Program-made: the position numbers and the translations under genes | NCBI GenBank assembly: GCA_902500825.1 | Contig: CABVRX010000026.1 | Span: 1 to 55,058, forward strand | Reading direction: 5' to 3' | DNA: 55,058 bases | Source of the DNA: an uncultured Nitrospira sp. | GTDB lineage: Bacteria > Nitrospirota > Nitrospiria > Nitrospirales > Nitrospiraceae | The notes under the pieces: model-generated | What the model was told of the DNA's origin: nothing | Seen by the model: the letters and a program-made list of their open reading frames with translations, nothing else | The model's database searches: none | In this document: piece after piece, positions 36,169 to 45,521 of the stretch | How positions within the stretch are numbered: the first letter of the stretch is position 1 | Layout of the letters: each line of letters opens with the position of its first letter

Positions 36169-37884
36169 ATGAATACTGTAAGAACAATTCCTAAACCGAC
36201 ACTTCGAGGACAGTGGAAGACAGCCTTCCTTACAGCCATCACGGCGACGGTCGGACTATTGACCCTCTGCGGTCCAGCCGAGAGCGCGTTCGAATTACCC
36301 GAAGGAGAAAAGATTACCAATCCTATCGTTATCGGTCGTGGTATTCCTCAAAAAGAAGCCTATGAACCGTTCGACCCTAAGATCGGTAGAAATTTCGACC
36401 CCAGAAACCTCTGGATGCGCGCCGATCTGCGCGTACGGCCCGAATACCGCAACAACGTCTGTTTCGGCGGAGGGATAGGAGCAGCCGGGGAATGTAATGC
36501 TCCCGGTCTTGCTCCAAACAATCTGACCGGCAAGGCCAACGACCAATTCGTCCAGCAGATGACCCGTTTGGGCATCGGCTATGACTTGTCGCCCGACGTC
36601 AATTTTTACCTCGAGTTCATTGATTCTCGTACCTGGGGTGGAAACGGTACGCCGGTCGGGGCCGGAGGGGCGGGAAATAACGGAGATCCCATCATCCACA
36701 CATGCGGTTCTACGCCAGGTCAGGGCGGAAGACCAGTCTGTTCGCTGGGTATACGTGCCGGTTATATGCTGCTCCGAAACTTTGCCGGCATCCAGGGCTT
36801 GGGGCTCAAGGCCGGTCGACAGTACATCGTATTCGGTGACCAAAGCTTGTTCGGCCACTTCGATTGGGCCAATACTGGCTTCTCGTTTGACGGAGTCATG
36901 GTGCAGTACAGCCACAGCATCATGGACACTCATGCCGGCTGGTTTCGTACCGCAGAAACGGACCTCTTACAAGGGGCACCCGTCGGTAGCGGAAACCCGA
37001 ACATCGGCGGGACAGGTCAGGCAAGAAACGCAGCCGGTGATGCCGATTTGTTCATCTTTTATAATCAAATCAAGACCATCCCTGGATTTCTCATCGAACC
37101 CTTTTATGCCTATTACAAGAGCAATCTCGGTGGAGGCGATATTTCTTCTCAGGGTCTCGGCACCCCGAAGCACGGTAATCAAACCCGCCATACCGTCGGA
37201 GGGCGGGTGGCCATGAAGAAAGGCTACTTCGATCTCTCCAGCGAAGTAGTCTATCAATTCGGGCAGATGGGCGACACGGCTTCCAGTGCAAGCGGCCTCT
37301 GCGGCGATCCTGGAGGCGAAGGGAAATGTCTCCACATCAATGCCTGGGCAACCAGAAACTGGATCGGGTATACCGCCTTCAACTTGCCGGGAAAACCTCG
37401 CATTGCATTCAATTTTGATTATGCCTCCGGAGACGGTCGGGCTAACTGTACATTAAACGCCGCCTATGGCGATTGTAAGACCGCCAATACGTTTGAAAAC
37501 TTCTTTCCAACAAATCATATTCACATGGGCTACATGGATGTCATGGCGTGGAAGAACATGATGAGCTTCTCCGGCAACTTCCAAGCCAGACCCTCGTCAA
37601 ATGATCACATCGAAATCTGGTATGCGAATCTTCACCTCGCCAACGCTCGAGACAATTGGTATCGCGCCAGCCAAGGCGTCTACGTGTTCTCTCAACCAGA
37701 CAACACGGAAACTCATATCGGTGACGAAGTCGATGTCGTCTGGACACACTTCTTTATGAACGGCATCGTAGCCTTTCAAACCGGCTACGGCCACCTGTGG
37801 CCTGGTGCCTATATCTCTCGGAATTTAGGACAGCGGGCCGTCGGGCAAGATTGGGCGTATGCCCAGCTCTGGATAAACTTCTAG
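36169..37884 (+). CDS. Outer-membrane beta-barrel channel, alginate-export-like
   Basis: A 571-residue outer-membrane protein. A signal peptide (basic N-terminus, hydrophobic run TAFLTAITATVGLLTLCG, then AESA) is followed by a barrel made of alternating strands with many Gly, Asn and aromatic residues, and the protein ends in phenylalanine (LWINF), the usual BAM recognition signal. Stretches such as LGIGYDLSPDVNFYLEFIDS and LKAGRQYIVFGDQSLFG match the alginate-export family of wide anion channels. Several paired cysteines lie in the loops. I start at ATG 36169 rather than 36124, where the leader is better formed. The substrate is unknown. Confidence 0.8.
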   Translation: MNTVRTIPKPTLRGQWKTAFLTAITATVGLLTLCGPAESAFELPEGEKITNPIVIGRGIPQKEAYEPFDPKIGRNFDPRNLWMRADLRVRPEYRNNVCFGGGIGAAGECNAPGLAPNNLTGKANDQFVQQMTRLGIGYDLSPDVNFYLEFIDSRTWGGNGTPVGAGGAGNNGDPIIHTCGSTPGQGGRPVCSLGIRAGYMLLRNFAGIQGLGLKAGRQYIVFGDQSLFGHFDWANTGFSFDGVMVQYSHSIMDTHAGWFRTAETDLLQGAPVGSGNPNIGGTGQARNAAGDADLFIFYNQIKTIPGFLIEPFYAYYKSNLGGGDISSQGLGTPKHGNQTRHTVGGRVAMKKGYFDLSSEVVYQFGQMGDTASSASGLCGDPGGEGKCLHINAWATRNWIGYTAFNLPGKPRIAFNFDYASGDGRANCTLNAAYGDCKTANTFENFFPTNHIHMGYMDVMAWKNMMSFSGNFQARPSSNDHIEIWYANLHLANARDNWYRASQGVYVFSQPDNTETHIGDEVDVVWTHFFMNGIVAFQTGYGHLWPGAYISRNLGQRAVGQDWAYAQLWINF

Positions 37885-37946
37885 GCTCCCTACACACACG
37901 GTTGGTTGCCGACCGAGAGCGCCCGTTTTCTCCTCACTCAATCCGC

Positions 37947-38564
37947 TTATTTGAAACACCCAGCCTGGGCGAACCGCTGCTGAAGTTCCTCATAGTTCTG
38001 CGTTACAGGAAACAGGGGGAATTCATCTGGTAAATGGTCGGGTGGTCGAAAGAAAAATCCGAGGTCGGCTTCGCCCAACATCGCGGTATCGTTGTACGAG
38101 TCACCTGCAGCCATTGTAAAGAAGTTCAGCGCTTTGAGCGCAGCAACTGCATGCTTCTTTGGGTCCATCATTCTCATGTGATAGTTCACAATGCGCCCGT
38201 TCTCATCGATCTCCAGCTGATTGCAAAAGAGTGTCGGGAATCCCAGTTGTCGCATAAGCGGCTGGGCGAACTGATAGAACGTATCCGACAAAATAATCAC
38301 CTGATAGCGCTCACGCAGCCACGCAAGAAAATCAATCGCGCCTTCTAAAGGGCCCATTTTTGCGATCACATCTTGAATGTCGCCGATCTTCAGTGCGTGC
38401 CGATCGAGTATGTTCAACCGCTGTCTCATGAGCTTGTCGTAATCCGGCATCTCGCGCGTCGTGACCTTCAAATCTTCGATGCCCGTCTTCACCGCCACAT
38501 TGATCCAGATCTCCGGTACGAGCACTCCTTCCAAATCCAAACACACCACAGCGGGCTTCTGCAT
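37947..38564 (-). CDS. thrH: ThrH-type phosphoserine phosphatase / homoserine phosphotransferase
   Basis: A 205-residue HAD-superfamily enzyme. The nucleophile motif is CLDLEGVLVPEIW (the phosphorylated Asp first), motif II is VIILSDTFYQF and motif III/IV is AAGDSYNDTAMLGEA. ThrH of Pseudomonas aeruginosa dephosphorylates phosphoserine and can move the phosphate to homoserine. GAGGAG precedes ATG 38564; the in-frame ATG at 38585 lacks it. Length and motifs match ThrH rather than SerB. Confidence 0.93.
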   Translation of the reverse strand: MQKPAVVCLDLEGVLVPEIWINVAVKTGIEDLKVTTREMPDYDKLMRQRLNILDRHALKIGDIQDVIAKMGPLEGAIDFLAWLRERYQVIILSDTFYQFAQPLMRQLGFPTLFCNQLEIDENGRIVNYHMRMMDPKKHAVAALKALNFFTMAAGDSYNDTAMLGEADLGFFFRPPDHLPDEFPLFPVTQNYEELQQRFAQAGCFK

Positions 38565-38609
38565 GCGATCTCTCCTCTTCGTCACTCAAGATCCTACTGC
38601 TCTGTGTCG

Positions 38610-38741
38610 TCAGGAAGCAGCATCCCTGCGACCTCCTGAAAGCGATTGACTCGAAAAACGCCACACCTTGTCCAATGTCAGATCGAGTAACTCCGTCCCC
38701 TTCCATATCTGCTGAGTGTTGGCTTGGTCGTTGACCGCCAT
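38610..38741 (-). CDS. Possible small protein upstream of thrH
   Basis: An ATG at 38741 opens a frame of 43 codons containing IWKGTELLDLTLDKVWRFSS, whose composition looks protein-like. There is no convincing ribosome binding site. It is 45 bases upstream of thrH on the same strand and might be cotranscribed. I do not recognise it. Confidence 0.3.
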   Translation of the reverse strand: MAVNDQANTQQIWKGTELLDLTLDKVWRFSSQSLSGGRRDAAS

Positions 38742-39281
38742 TTCGAAACGCTCGGTTATGGGGGGATCATCTTCTAAAGAAATGTGAAATGGTCTATTTG
38801 CTACTGTCTTGAGAACCGATAGAAACTAATATGCAGATGCACGATGAATCAAGAGCCGTGGTTCCGGGGCGCCGACGCAGCGGCACATCTCCATTTGAAC
38901 GTCTGATTCATCCCTATGTTGCTATGACTCATTTTCCAATTGATACGGAGCACCGGGCACAAGCAGATCCTACTGGTTCGATTGAGCTACCCCCAAATGG
39001 ACTCACACATAAGGCCATCTTTGGGCCTTGCGCGTCTCATAAAAAGGTGTAGAGTTTATGATGCGCGGGTACACCGACCCTGCCGAACGTGAAGTGGTCA
39101 AGGAGAGGTCGTCGTTCATACCGAGTCAGCGAGGTGTACCCCCGCCCAATTACCATCTCTCTCTCACCCAACCCCCCCCCCGTCCCACACAAAAAGATCC
39201 TCAGCAATAGCCGGCTTGCATGATTCGCTCAACAAGCTCGGCCGATCTTGCGCCTCTTACAAAGAAGCTCGATAATAGCCC
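38742..39281. other. Intergenic region with long-range inverted repeat and poly-C tract
   Basis: No supported gene. A frame at 38831-39052 (plus) has no ribosome binding site and no recognisable sequence. GCGGGTACACC at 39065-39075 is complemented by GGTGTACCCCCGC at 39133-39145 (eight continuous pairs plus outer GC pairs) around about 57 bases, possibly a structured RNA or operator pair. A run of ten C lies at 39172-39181. Confidence 0.4.
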
Positions 39282-39668
39282 ATGGAACAGCCGATCGTGT
39301 TTTCGGGTCATGTTATCGGTCTTCTAAAAGAGTACATGCGAGACCTTGTTGATCAGGCCATGCAAGAGCAGCGTTCCCAAGAACAGTTCGGCTTCGCTCC
39401 CTTGCCTTATCGTCCCGATCAAGCTTTTTCCGACCTCCTTGCCTTGCTGGATGATCGCATCGAATCGGAAGGCATCCAAGTGGGATTACCGGAATGTTTC
39501 CTCCATGACATGTGGACTCTCTGTAACGAAGCAGCTGATTCAATCTCCGATCGCATCTGGCTGCAAGGAAACCTGGATGGTCAGAACATGACCAAAGCTC
39601 GAACGAGAGAGCTGACCTATCACGCCTTGATTGAGTTTATTGAGTCCCGCTCAAGAGAAAGAAGTTAA
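39282..39668 (+). CDS. Conserved hypothetical protein
   Basis: A 128-residue soluble, acidic, mostly helical protein that I do not recognise. It has no signal peptide, cysteine cluster or nucleotide motif. It ends three bases before the sugar dehydrogenase gene on the same strand, so the two are probably cotranscribed. The poly-C run upstream lies about 100 bases from its start. Confidence 0.6.
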   Translation: MEQPIVFSGHVIGLLKEYMRDLVDQAMQEQRSQEQFGFAPLPYRPDQAFSDLLALLDDRIESEGIQVGLPECFLHDMWTLCNEAADSISDRIWLQGNLDGQNMTKARTRELTYHALIEFIESRSRERS

Positions 39669-39671
39669 TGC

Positions 39672-40823
39672 ATGCTTCTCTGGTTTGCATGGTGCTTGGG
39701 GCTCATCCTGATCCAAGTCTCCAACCTGCAAGTCGGCCCAGTGTGGGCCGAACCGTCAAAGAGAACCGACCAACGACCTATCGTCAGATTAGTTCCAATC
39801 GTGACCGACGGCCTTGAGAATCCGCTCTTTCTCACACAGGCCGCTGATGGGGCAGAACGACTCTTCGTCGTCGAACAGCCTGGTCGCATTCGCGTACTGG
39901 AAAAGCATGCCCTCAGTCCTTCTCCATTTCTCGACATCACAAAACTGGTTCTGTTCGGTGGAGAGCGCGGTCTGTTGGGGCTCGCGTTTCATCCGGGCTA
40001 TCGCCACAACGGACGCTTCTTCGTCAATTACACCAGGAAACCGGATGGTGCGACTGTAGTGGCCGAGTACCGGAGGGGAGCAACTCCAACGTCAGCTTCT
40101 CAGGAAGAACGCACGTTGCTGATCGTGCCACAACCCTATCCCAATCATAATGGCGGAATGATTGCCTTTGGGCCTGACGGATTCTTATACGTCGGTTTGG
40201 GTGATGGTGGATCAAAAGGCGATCCCGACAACCGTGCACAGAATCTTGAGGACTTGCTCGGCAAGATCTTGCGGATCGATGTGGACCGAGGTGATCCGTA
40301 TGGCATACCGACGGACAACCCATTCGCCAGGGAAGGTGGTCGTCCGGAAATTTATGCCATTGGGTTACGGAATCCCTGGCGTTTTTCATTCGATGTCAAG
40401 ACAGGGGCTTTTTGGGTCGCAGACGTCGGACAATACAAATGGGAAGAAATCAACCTGGTCACCCGAGGCGGCAATTACGGCTGGCGCGTCATGGAAGGGA
40501 CCCATTGCTTTCATCCGTCCACCGATTGCCGGACAACGGCGTTCAGCTTGCCGGTTTCAGAGTATTTTCACGACAATGGGCGCTGCTCGATCACCGGTGG
40601 CTATGTCTATCGTGGTCGAGTCCTTCCGAGTCTCGTCGGAACATATGTGTATGGAGACTTTTGTAGCGGGGAAATCTTCGCATTGAATACAGGCGACACG
40701 GGCAACGACGCGCGTCATATACTCAAGAGTTCGCTGCAGATTTCTTCGTTTGGGGAAGATGCCGCCGGGGAGCTCTATGTGCTCGATCATAAAGGTGGGG
40801 TCTACCGCCTCTCACCTCCATAG
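39672..40823 (+). CDS. PQQ-dependent aldose sugar dehydrogenase-like protein (YliI / GDH-B family)
   Basis: A 383-residue periplasmic protein. The signal peptide occupies the first 27 residues or so (ending VWAEP). The six-bladed propeller begins at VTDGLENPLFLTQ and shows the family sequences RLFVVEQPGRIRVL, ERGLLGLAFHPGY with its catalytic-region histidine, and IYAIGLRNPWRFSFD. Members oxidise aldose sugars with PQQ. Whether this one binds PQQ cannot be told from sequence alone, as related Hedgehog-interacting-like propellers do not. Confidence 0.88.
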   Translation: MLLWFAWCLGLILIQVSNLQVGPVWAEPSKRTDQRPIVRLVPIVTDGLENPLFLTQAADGAERLFVVEQPGRIRVLEKHALSPSPFLDITKLVLFGGERGLLGLAFHPGYRHNGRFFVNYTRKPDGATVVAEYRRGATPTSASQEERTLLIVPQPYPNHNGGMIAFGPDGFLYVGLGDGGSKGDPDNRAQNLEDLLGKILRIDVDRGDPYGIPTDNPFAREGGRPEIYAIGLRNPWRFSFDVKTGAFWVADVGQYKWEEINLVTRGGNYGWRVMEGTHCFHPSTDCRTTAFSLPVSEYFHDNGRCSITGGYVYRGRVLPSLVGTYVYGDFCSGEIFALNTGDTGNDARHILKSSLQISSFGEDAAGELYVLDHKGGVYRLSPP

Positions 40824-40891
40824 ACTCAGGATCGGCACGTTTTTTCTATTCAGAGCATCCCTTACCCGAGATTCTGAAAAAAGAGGACGGA

Positions 40892-41356
40892 ATGGCGCCA
40901 AAACAATATTGGTTGATGAAGTCTGAACCATCCACATTCTCGATCGACCACTTGATACGATCTTCAAACAAGACAACCTGTTGGGACGGAGTACGCAACT
41001 ATCAAGCTCGCAACTTCATGCGCACCATGGCAATCGGCGACCATGTGCTGTTCTACCACAGCAACGCCGATCCACCGGCGGTCGTCGGCATCGCTGAGGT
41101 CGTCAAAACCGCCTACCCCGATCCGACACAATTCGATAAGAAGGACAAGCACTACGACCCGGAGAGCAAACCATCCGCGCCCAGGTGGGATATGGTTGAT
41201 ATCAGGTATGTACGGACATTTGCTCGTCCATTGGCCTTGGACGAATTGAGAAAGGAGAGCACGCTGAAAGAAATGGTCTTGTTGCGAAAGGGTTCACGGC
41301 TTTCAGTTCAGCCGGTCACCCCACTGGAGTGGAAGCACATTCTCAGCTTGGTCTGA
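40892..41356 (+). CDS. EVE domain protein
   Basis: A 154-residue single-domain protein. Characteristic sequences are YWLMKSEPSTFSID at the N-terminus, then WDGVRNYQARNFMR and GDHVLFYHSNADPPAVVGIAEV. The EVE domain is PUA-like and related to YTH; it has an aromatic cage thought to bind modified bases in RNA or DNA. The stand-alone form is common in bacteria, and its target here is unknown. Confidence 0.92.
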   Translation: MAPKQYWLMKSEPSTFSIDHLIRSSNKTTCWDGVRNYQARNFMRTMAIGDHVLFYHSNADPPAVVGIAEVVKTAYPDPTQFDKKDKHYDPESKPSAPRWDMVDIRYVRTFARPLALDELRKESTLKEMVLLRKGSRLSVQPVTPLEWKHILSLV

Positions 41357-41374
41357 GATCCCGTCGCCATCGAT

Positions 41375-41653
41375 TCAGGTACTGGCCTTTCCATCGTCCA
41401 TATACCGATGTTGCCAGTCCAGCCAGGCATGGCCCAGTTCGTGTGCGAGAATATATCGACGGCGGGTGACAGGAAGTCGCTTCCTCACGTAAATGGTCTT
41501 CGTGTCATCGTCCCAAATTCCATCAGCATTGGCATCGCGCTTGTCCATCTCCGCATCGGATAGTTGTCGAACCGAAATCCGGTAGCCGAACGGAAGGACA
41601 ACTTGATTGGGGATGCGCAACATCTTTTTTCGCTCTCTGACCATTGTCGCCAT
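41375..41653 (-). CDS. Small IrrE/ImmA-like metallopeptidase
   Basis: A 92-residue protein with a clear zinc-binding HELGHAWLDWQH near the C-terminus, preceded by a beta region including RKRLPVTRRRYILA. It is much shorter than full ImmA or IrrE, and lacks any attached helix-turn-helix domain. The first ATG (41653) is preceded by a TTG that could also start it. It is convergent with the EVE gene. Target unknown. Confidence 0.75.
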   Translation of the reverse strand: MATMVRERKKMLRIPNQVVLPFGYRISVRQLSDAEMDKRDANADGIWDDDTKTIYVRKRLPVTRRRYILAHELGHAWLDWQHRYMDDGKAST

Positions 41654-41841
41654 CAATCACCCCATCTTCCTCCCACCGCTGACTTAGCCTACCATAACAA
41701 GGCAGGCCGAGTGTTGACCATTTTATCTATCTTTATCCATTACTTACACGATTATAAATCCTGGAACAGCTTGGGTCCATTTTACCCGCTGCACCTCTCT
41801 TAGCAGTTCCCCCTTCTCCGAAATTTGTGTATGATCCGCCT

Positions 41842-42606
41842 ATGGAACCTACCCTTGCTGAAGAATTCACCCATGCCTATCCTGAGTCGGTTCGCTTGGT
41901 TGGAGTGAAGGTCAGAAACCGGGGAGAGGTCAAGAAGATGGACTCAGCCGGCGCTCCGTTGCGCACAGGTAACCCGGTCTTGATCGAAGTGGAAGGTGAA
42001 ATCACGTATGGGATCGTCTACACGGAGCCCTACTCGACACCCTTTATTCCGCCCATGCGGGCAATGAAATCCATTTTACGTAAGCCTAATGCTGAGGAAG
42101 CTGCGCTGATCGCCAGGCTTGAGCGGCTCTCCCAGGAAGCTGCCACCTATTGCCGCACGAAAGCAAGGGAACTCGGCATCCTTCTCAAGCTGGTAGAGGT
42201 CTATGGGGCCATGGATCGCCGGCAACTGACCTTTGTCTACACGGCTGACGACCGGATCGATTTCCGAGGCCTGGTCCGAGACCTGGCTCGTCGCTTCGGC
42301 GGGCGTATCGAAATGCGTCAAGTCGGAGTTCGCGAAGAAGCCAGACGGCTTGGTGGTATCGATACCTGCGGTCTCGTCCTGTGCTGCGCAAGTTTTCTGA
42401 CCGATGTGAAGCCTATCTCAGCCAAACAAGCGAAAAGGCTCGACCTGCCGATCGACGACCCCCGTTTACTGGGCGTGTGCGGACGACTGAAGTGCTGTTT
42501 GATATTTGAAATGATGGATGCTCAAGGCAAGATCGCTCCGCAAGCTCAAGAGCTCATTACACCTGCCAAACCCAATTCTCCGTCCTCCTCCATCCTGCCC
42601 GCGTAG
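41842..42606 (+). CDS. PSP1 domain protein, RicT (YaaT)-like
   Basis: A 254-residue protein with the PSP1 C-terminal domain. The family pattern of cysteines is complete: GIDTCGLVLCCASFL and CGRLKCCLIFEM. In Bacillus subtilis, RicT with RicA and RicF binds iron-sulphur clusters and promotes RNase Y-dependent mRNA maturation. Here RicA and RicF are not neighbours. The ATG at 41842 gives the usual N-terminus, and GTG 41827 is an alternative. Confidence 0.9.
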   Translation: MEPTLAEEFTHAYPESVRLVGVKVRNRGEVKKMDSAGAPLRTGNPVLIEVEGEITYGIVYTEPYSTPFIPPMRAMKSILRKPNAEEAALIARLERLSQEAATYCRTKARELGILLKLVEVYGAMDRRQLTFVYTADDRIDFRGLVRDLARRFGGRIEMRQVGVREEARRLGGIDTCGLVLCCASFLTDVKPISAKQAKRLDLPIDDPRLLGVCGRLKCCLIFEMMDAQGKIAPQAQELITPAKPNSPSSSILPA

Positions 42607-42761
42607 TTCGTTCGCCGCGCGATCGTATGTGTTGTCGATTCGACCTGAACAATTCGAATCTTTTCTCAATCAGCGATCTCTAACGGGCAGTCAAATGTGG
42701 AGGTGGTTCTTTCCCTAGATAGGCTAGGTAAGAACTTCTCAAGCCCAGGAGGTTTGTTGTG

Positions 42762-43280
42762 ATGAGAATAGGTCTATTAGCCGTTGTGGCGATCGCTGCG
42801 GTCGGATGGAGTGGAGTTGCAACCCACAAGGCGGTGGGCGGGGAACCAACGAGTCCGGCCGTCGGATACGACATTCATGTCCAAGCGCCTCATATGATGC
42901 CGGATGGAACACCGGGCGGCCCCTACCATCATTACTGCAAAGGCATTTCCGACAAGATTCTTCAATGTCTGCTTTTCGAATCCACCGATCCAAAAGCACC
43001 TCTGGTCGGGATTGAGTATTTCGTCGCCAAGGATCTCACCCGAAAGCTTCCCGCCATTCAGTGGCATCGCCATTTCCATGATCATAAGGTCGAGATCGCG
43101 ACCGGGCGAGTCCAAGTCCTTGATATGCCGCCTGACCAAGCTGCTAAGGTGGCGGAAGCCGCAGCAGGGACAGACGGTGTGATCTATCATCTATGGCAGC
43201 ACGGACAGGAATTCCCCGATGGGACCGTGAGTTTCCCACAGTCCCTCGGACACAAGTTCCCTGGGTATTCTGACAAATAA
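42762..43280 (+). CDS. DUF1264 exported protein
   Basis: A 172-residue protein with an N-terminal signal (hydrophobic AVVAIAAVGWSGVA). The DUF1264 core is visible as HHYCKGISDKILQCLLFES and LVGIEYFVAKDL, followed by histidine-rich WHRHFHDHKVE. The domain is shared with plant oil-body-associated proteins and many bacterial periplasmic proteins; its function is unknown. GGAGG lies just upstream of the ATG (42762). A strong hairpin directly follows it. Confidence 0.85.
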   Translation: MRIGLLAVVAIAAVGWSGVATHKAVGGEPTSPAVGYDIHVQAPHMMPDGTPGGPYHHYCKGISDKILQCLLFESTDPKAPLVGIEYFVAKDLTRKLPAIQWHRHFHDHKVEIATGRVQVLDMPPDQAAKVAEAAAGTDGVIYHLWQHGQEFPDGTVSFPQSLGHKFPGYSDK

Positions 43281-43293
43281 GTTCAGCGGAGGA

Positions 43294-43339
43294 GACCATC
43301 GTGGTCCTCCCCAGATAGACCGGGAGGACCACGATGGTC
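43294..43339. repeat. Perfect 18-bp inverted repeat (hairpin)
   Basis: GACCATCGTGGTCCTCCC (43294-43311) is followed after ten bases by its exact reverse complement (43322-43339). It lies 14 bases after the DUF1264 stop and 23 bases before the cytochrome c start. No U-run follows, so it is not a canonical intrinsic terminator; it could end transcription in a bidirectional or Rho-assisted way, protect the mRNA end, or be a palindromic repeat unit. Confidence 0.9.
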
Positions 43340-43362
43340 CACATATGATCAGAAGAGGGCCC

Positions 43363-43860
43363 ATGAGAAGAAGCCTAGCCTGTCAAGCTATGGTCTGGAC
43401 AATATTCGCAGCGGCAGTGTTCACCTCAGGAAGCGTTTCTGTCTTCGGAGCCGATGAAGCCGTCCTCAAACCACGAGTCCCCGCTGATCAACTCCAGGAA
43501 GCGAGAGCGTGGAAGAACCCGCTTCCCGCCACTGAAGAAACGATTGAACAGGGAAAGAAGCTCTTTCAGGGGAAAGCGTTTTGTGTGACCTGCCACGGGG
43601 GAGACGGCAAGGGATTGGGAGGCGACATTGAGCCTGACACGCTTAAAGGTCCCTTGCCGCGCGACTTCACCGATAAGGACTGGCAAGCAGTCCGGACGGA
43701 TGGTGAACTTCTCTGGATCTTGCAGAACGGCAGCAAAGGCACAGCCATGGCGCCGTTTATTCCGCTCATTCTCACGGAAGAAGAAGCCTGGCAGGTCTTG
43801 CTCTACGTGCGATCGTTCGGCCAAAACAGGGACCGACCACAAGCCGATGCACGGCCGTAA
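43363..43860 (+). CDS. Class I mono-haem cytochrome c
   Basis: A 165-residue periplasmic cytochrome. The signal peptide (MRRSLAC onward, ending VFGAD) precedes a single haem-binding CVTCHGG at about residue 73, and a C-terminal methionine in TAMAPF is the likely second ligand. The spacing fits cytochromes with a long N-terminal segment. AGAGGG stands just before ATG 43363; an in-frame ATG at 43345 is also possible. An electron carrier in the periplasm; partners are not adjacent. Confidence 0.9.
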   Translation: MRRSLACQAMVWTIFAAAVFTSGSVSVFGADEAVLKPRVPADQLQEARAWKNPLPATEETIEQGKKLFQGKAFCVTCHGGDGKGLGGDIEPDTLKGPLPRDFTDKDWQAVRTDGELLWILQNGSKGTAMAPFIPLILTEEEAWQVLLYVRSFGQNRDRPQADARP

Positions 43861-43951
43861 AGGGATCTACAGGTTTTCATCTTTGACCGGAAGACAGAGA
43901 GAACAGCACTCCGAGAAATCACCGGCAGTCACACGACCCACCCGCATACGA

Positions 43952-45292
43952 TCAGGACTTGGGGGATTGGGACGGCGGTTGGTCTTGTAGCAGCGATTGG
44001 ACGGTCTCACCAACTAATGCTCGTTCCACCGCCTTATCGCGACGGCGCAAGAGAGCAGACACCGGGTCGCTGGCCTCAAGGTGTGGCAGTACCCACGGCG
44101 GGGTTCCGTTGCGAACCGAATCCAGAACCTCTTTCACGGGGATCAGGTCCGGTGACTTAATGAGGCTCACACCTTGCGGTTCCTGAAGGCGACCCACAAA
44201 CCCGTTTTCCACGAGACGCTCCACCTCTTCCTCCACCAAAGACAAGGGCATATTCAGCTCGCTCGACAGCTCCGGCAACTTCAACGGGCGATCCCCTTTG
44301 AGGTAGTGATGCCCAAGAACGCGCAATACTTTGAGGGCCAGTTGCTCCCGAAACACGTACGTCCCTTGCTCCCACAACAAGCGAGATAAATAGGCCGTGG
44401 GGTATTGGTGAAAAAAGGAGAACTGCGCCCCAATCAGTACAATCATCCATCCGGTATAGAGCCACAGCAAAAACAGCATGAGCACGGCAAAACTCGAATA
44501 GATGGCGCTGTAATTGGCGGAAGCCGCCACGAATTTGGCGAACGCTTCACCGGCGATGAACCAGAGAATGGCCGCCGAAACGCCACCCACGGCGGCCGAG
44601 CGCACATGGACTTGGGTATTGGGGATCATCTTGTAGAAGAAGGTGAACACGCCGCAGAGCATCAAGAAGGGAAGTATTTCGCCGCTCCACACCAGCAGCG
44701 TTCCGAACGGCTCCAGTGCAGCAAGGTGCTGAACCAGGCTGTGGCTTTGGAGTGAAGCCAGCAAGCCGAACGCGCTCACGACGAGAACCGGCCCCACGAG
44801 GACCGCGCTCAAATAGTCGGTAAACTTCCGTTCCCAGGTGCGTCCCTGCTTCACCTGCCAGATCGCATTCAAGGCCTGCTCAATCTTGTCGATCAGCGAA
44901 TAGGTCGTATAGAAGAGACCGGCAATCCCGAACACCCCCAGCACACCCATTTTGATATTGTCCACGAAGCCGATGATGGTCGCGGTGATCTCCCGACTCT
45001 TGGAGCCGAGCGGCTCCAACGTCTCAGCCAAGACGGGTTCGATCACGTGATGGACGCCGAAGCCCTTCAGCACCGAGAACATCACGGCGAGAAACGGCAC
45101 CAACGAGAGCAACGTCGTATAGACCAGACCAGCCGCCCGCGCATCGAGCAGACGGTGGCGGAACTCCATGCCGACGGCAGTGGCCAGCCGAAGCGCCTGA
45201 GTGCCCAACCGTTGGAGCCATGACATGGTCGTCAGATCCCTGGTCCAGAGGTCCTGCTTCGCAAATTGGGACATGCGTGTGGAGCCGGCCAT
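43952..45292 (-). CDS. YihY/BrkB-family inner membrane protein with winged-helix tail
   Basis: About 446 residues. Six transmembrane helices are visible, beginning with AAGLVYTTLLSLVPFLAVMF, and the family signature GIAGLFYTTYSLIDKIEQALNAIW follows. The C-terminal 120 residues form a soluble winged-helix-like domain (LPELSSELNMPLSLVEEEVERL). The family was once mistaken for RNase BN; its true role is unclear. The first residues are uncertain: ATG 45292 is chosen, with an in-frame ATG 45379 upstream. It is convergent with the cytochrome c gene. Confidence 0.88.
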   Translation of the reverse strand: MAGSTRMSQFAKQDLWTRDLTTMSWLQRLGTQALRLATAVGMEFRHRLLDARAAGLVYTTLLSLVPFLAVMFSVLKGFGVHHVIEPVLAETLEPLGSKSREITATIIGFVDNIKMGVLGVFGIAGLFYTTYSLIDKIEQALNAIWQVKQGRTWERKFTDYLSAVLVGPVLVVSAFGLLASLQSHSLVQHLAALEPFGTLLVWSGEILPFLMLCGVFTFFYKMIPNTQVHVRSAAVGGVSAAILWFIAGEAFAKFVAASANYSAIYSSFAVLMLFLLWLYTGWMIVLIGAQFSFFHQYPTAYLSRLLWEQGTYVFREQLALKVLRVLGHHYLKGDRPLKLPELSSELNMPLSLVEEEVERLVENGFVGRLQEPQGVSLIKSPDLIPVKEVLDSVRNGTPPWVLPHLEASDPVSALLRRRDKAVERALVGETVQSLLQDQPPSQSPKS

Positions 45293-45521
45293 CGGTCCTG
45301 CTGCTCCTAGCAGGAGGTTCACATCGTTTCGAGACAACAGGCGCGGTGGCAAATAGGTACTGAGTTGCCAGGATACCATCCCAGAATGCTTTTCCCAAGG
45401 GGTGGGCTCACTGCAACGCGAATTGAGGCATTTGTTAATGGAGGCGAGAATGCTTTAGCGGAAGCCTTGTAGGCGGTACTTTCCGTATAGGGCCACAACC
45501 CTCATTCATTCGTTGGCGCGT

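Noticed and set aside
36295-36933. Minus-strand frame of 212 codons
   Set aside because: Antisense to the outer-membrane channel gene, whose signal peptide, barrel pattern and terminal phenylalanine are convincing.
38831-39052. Plus-strand frame of 73 codons
   Set aside because: No ribosome binding site and no family resemblance; composition looks random.
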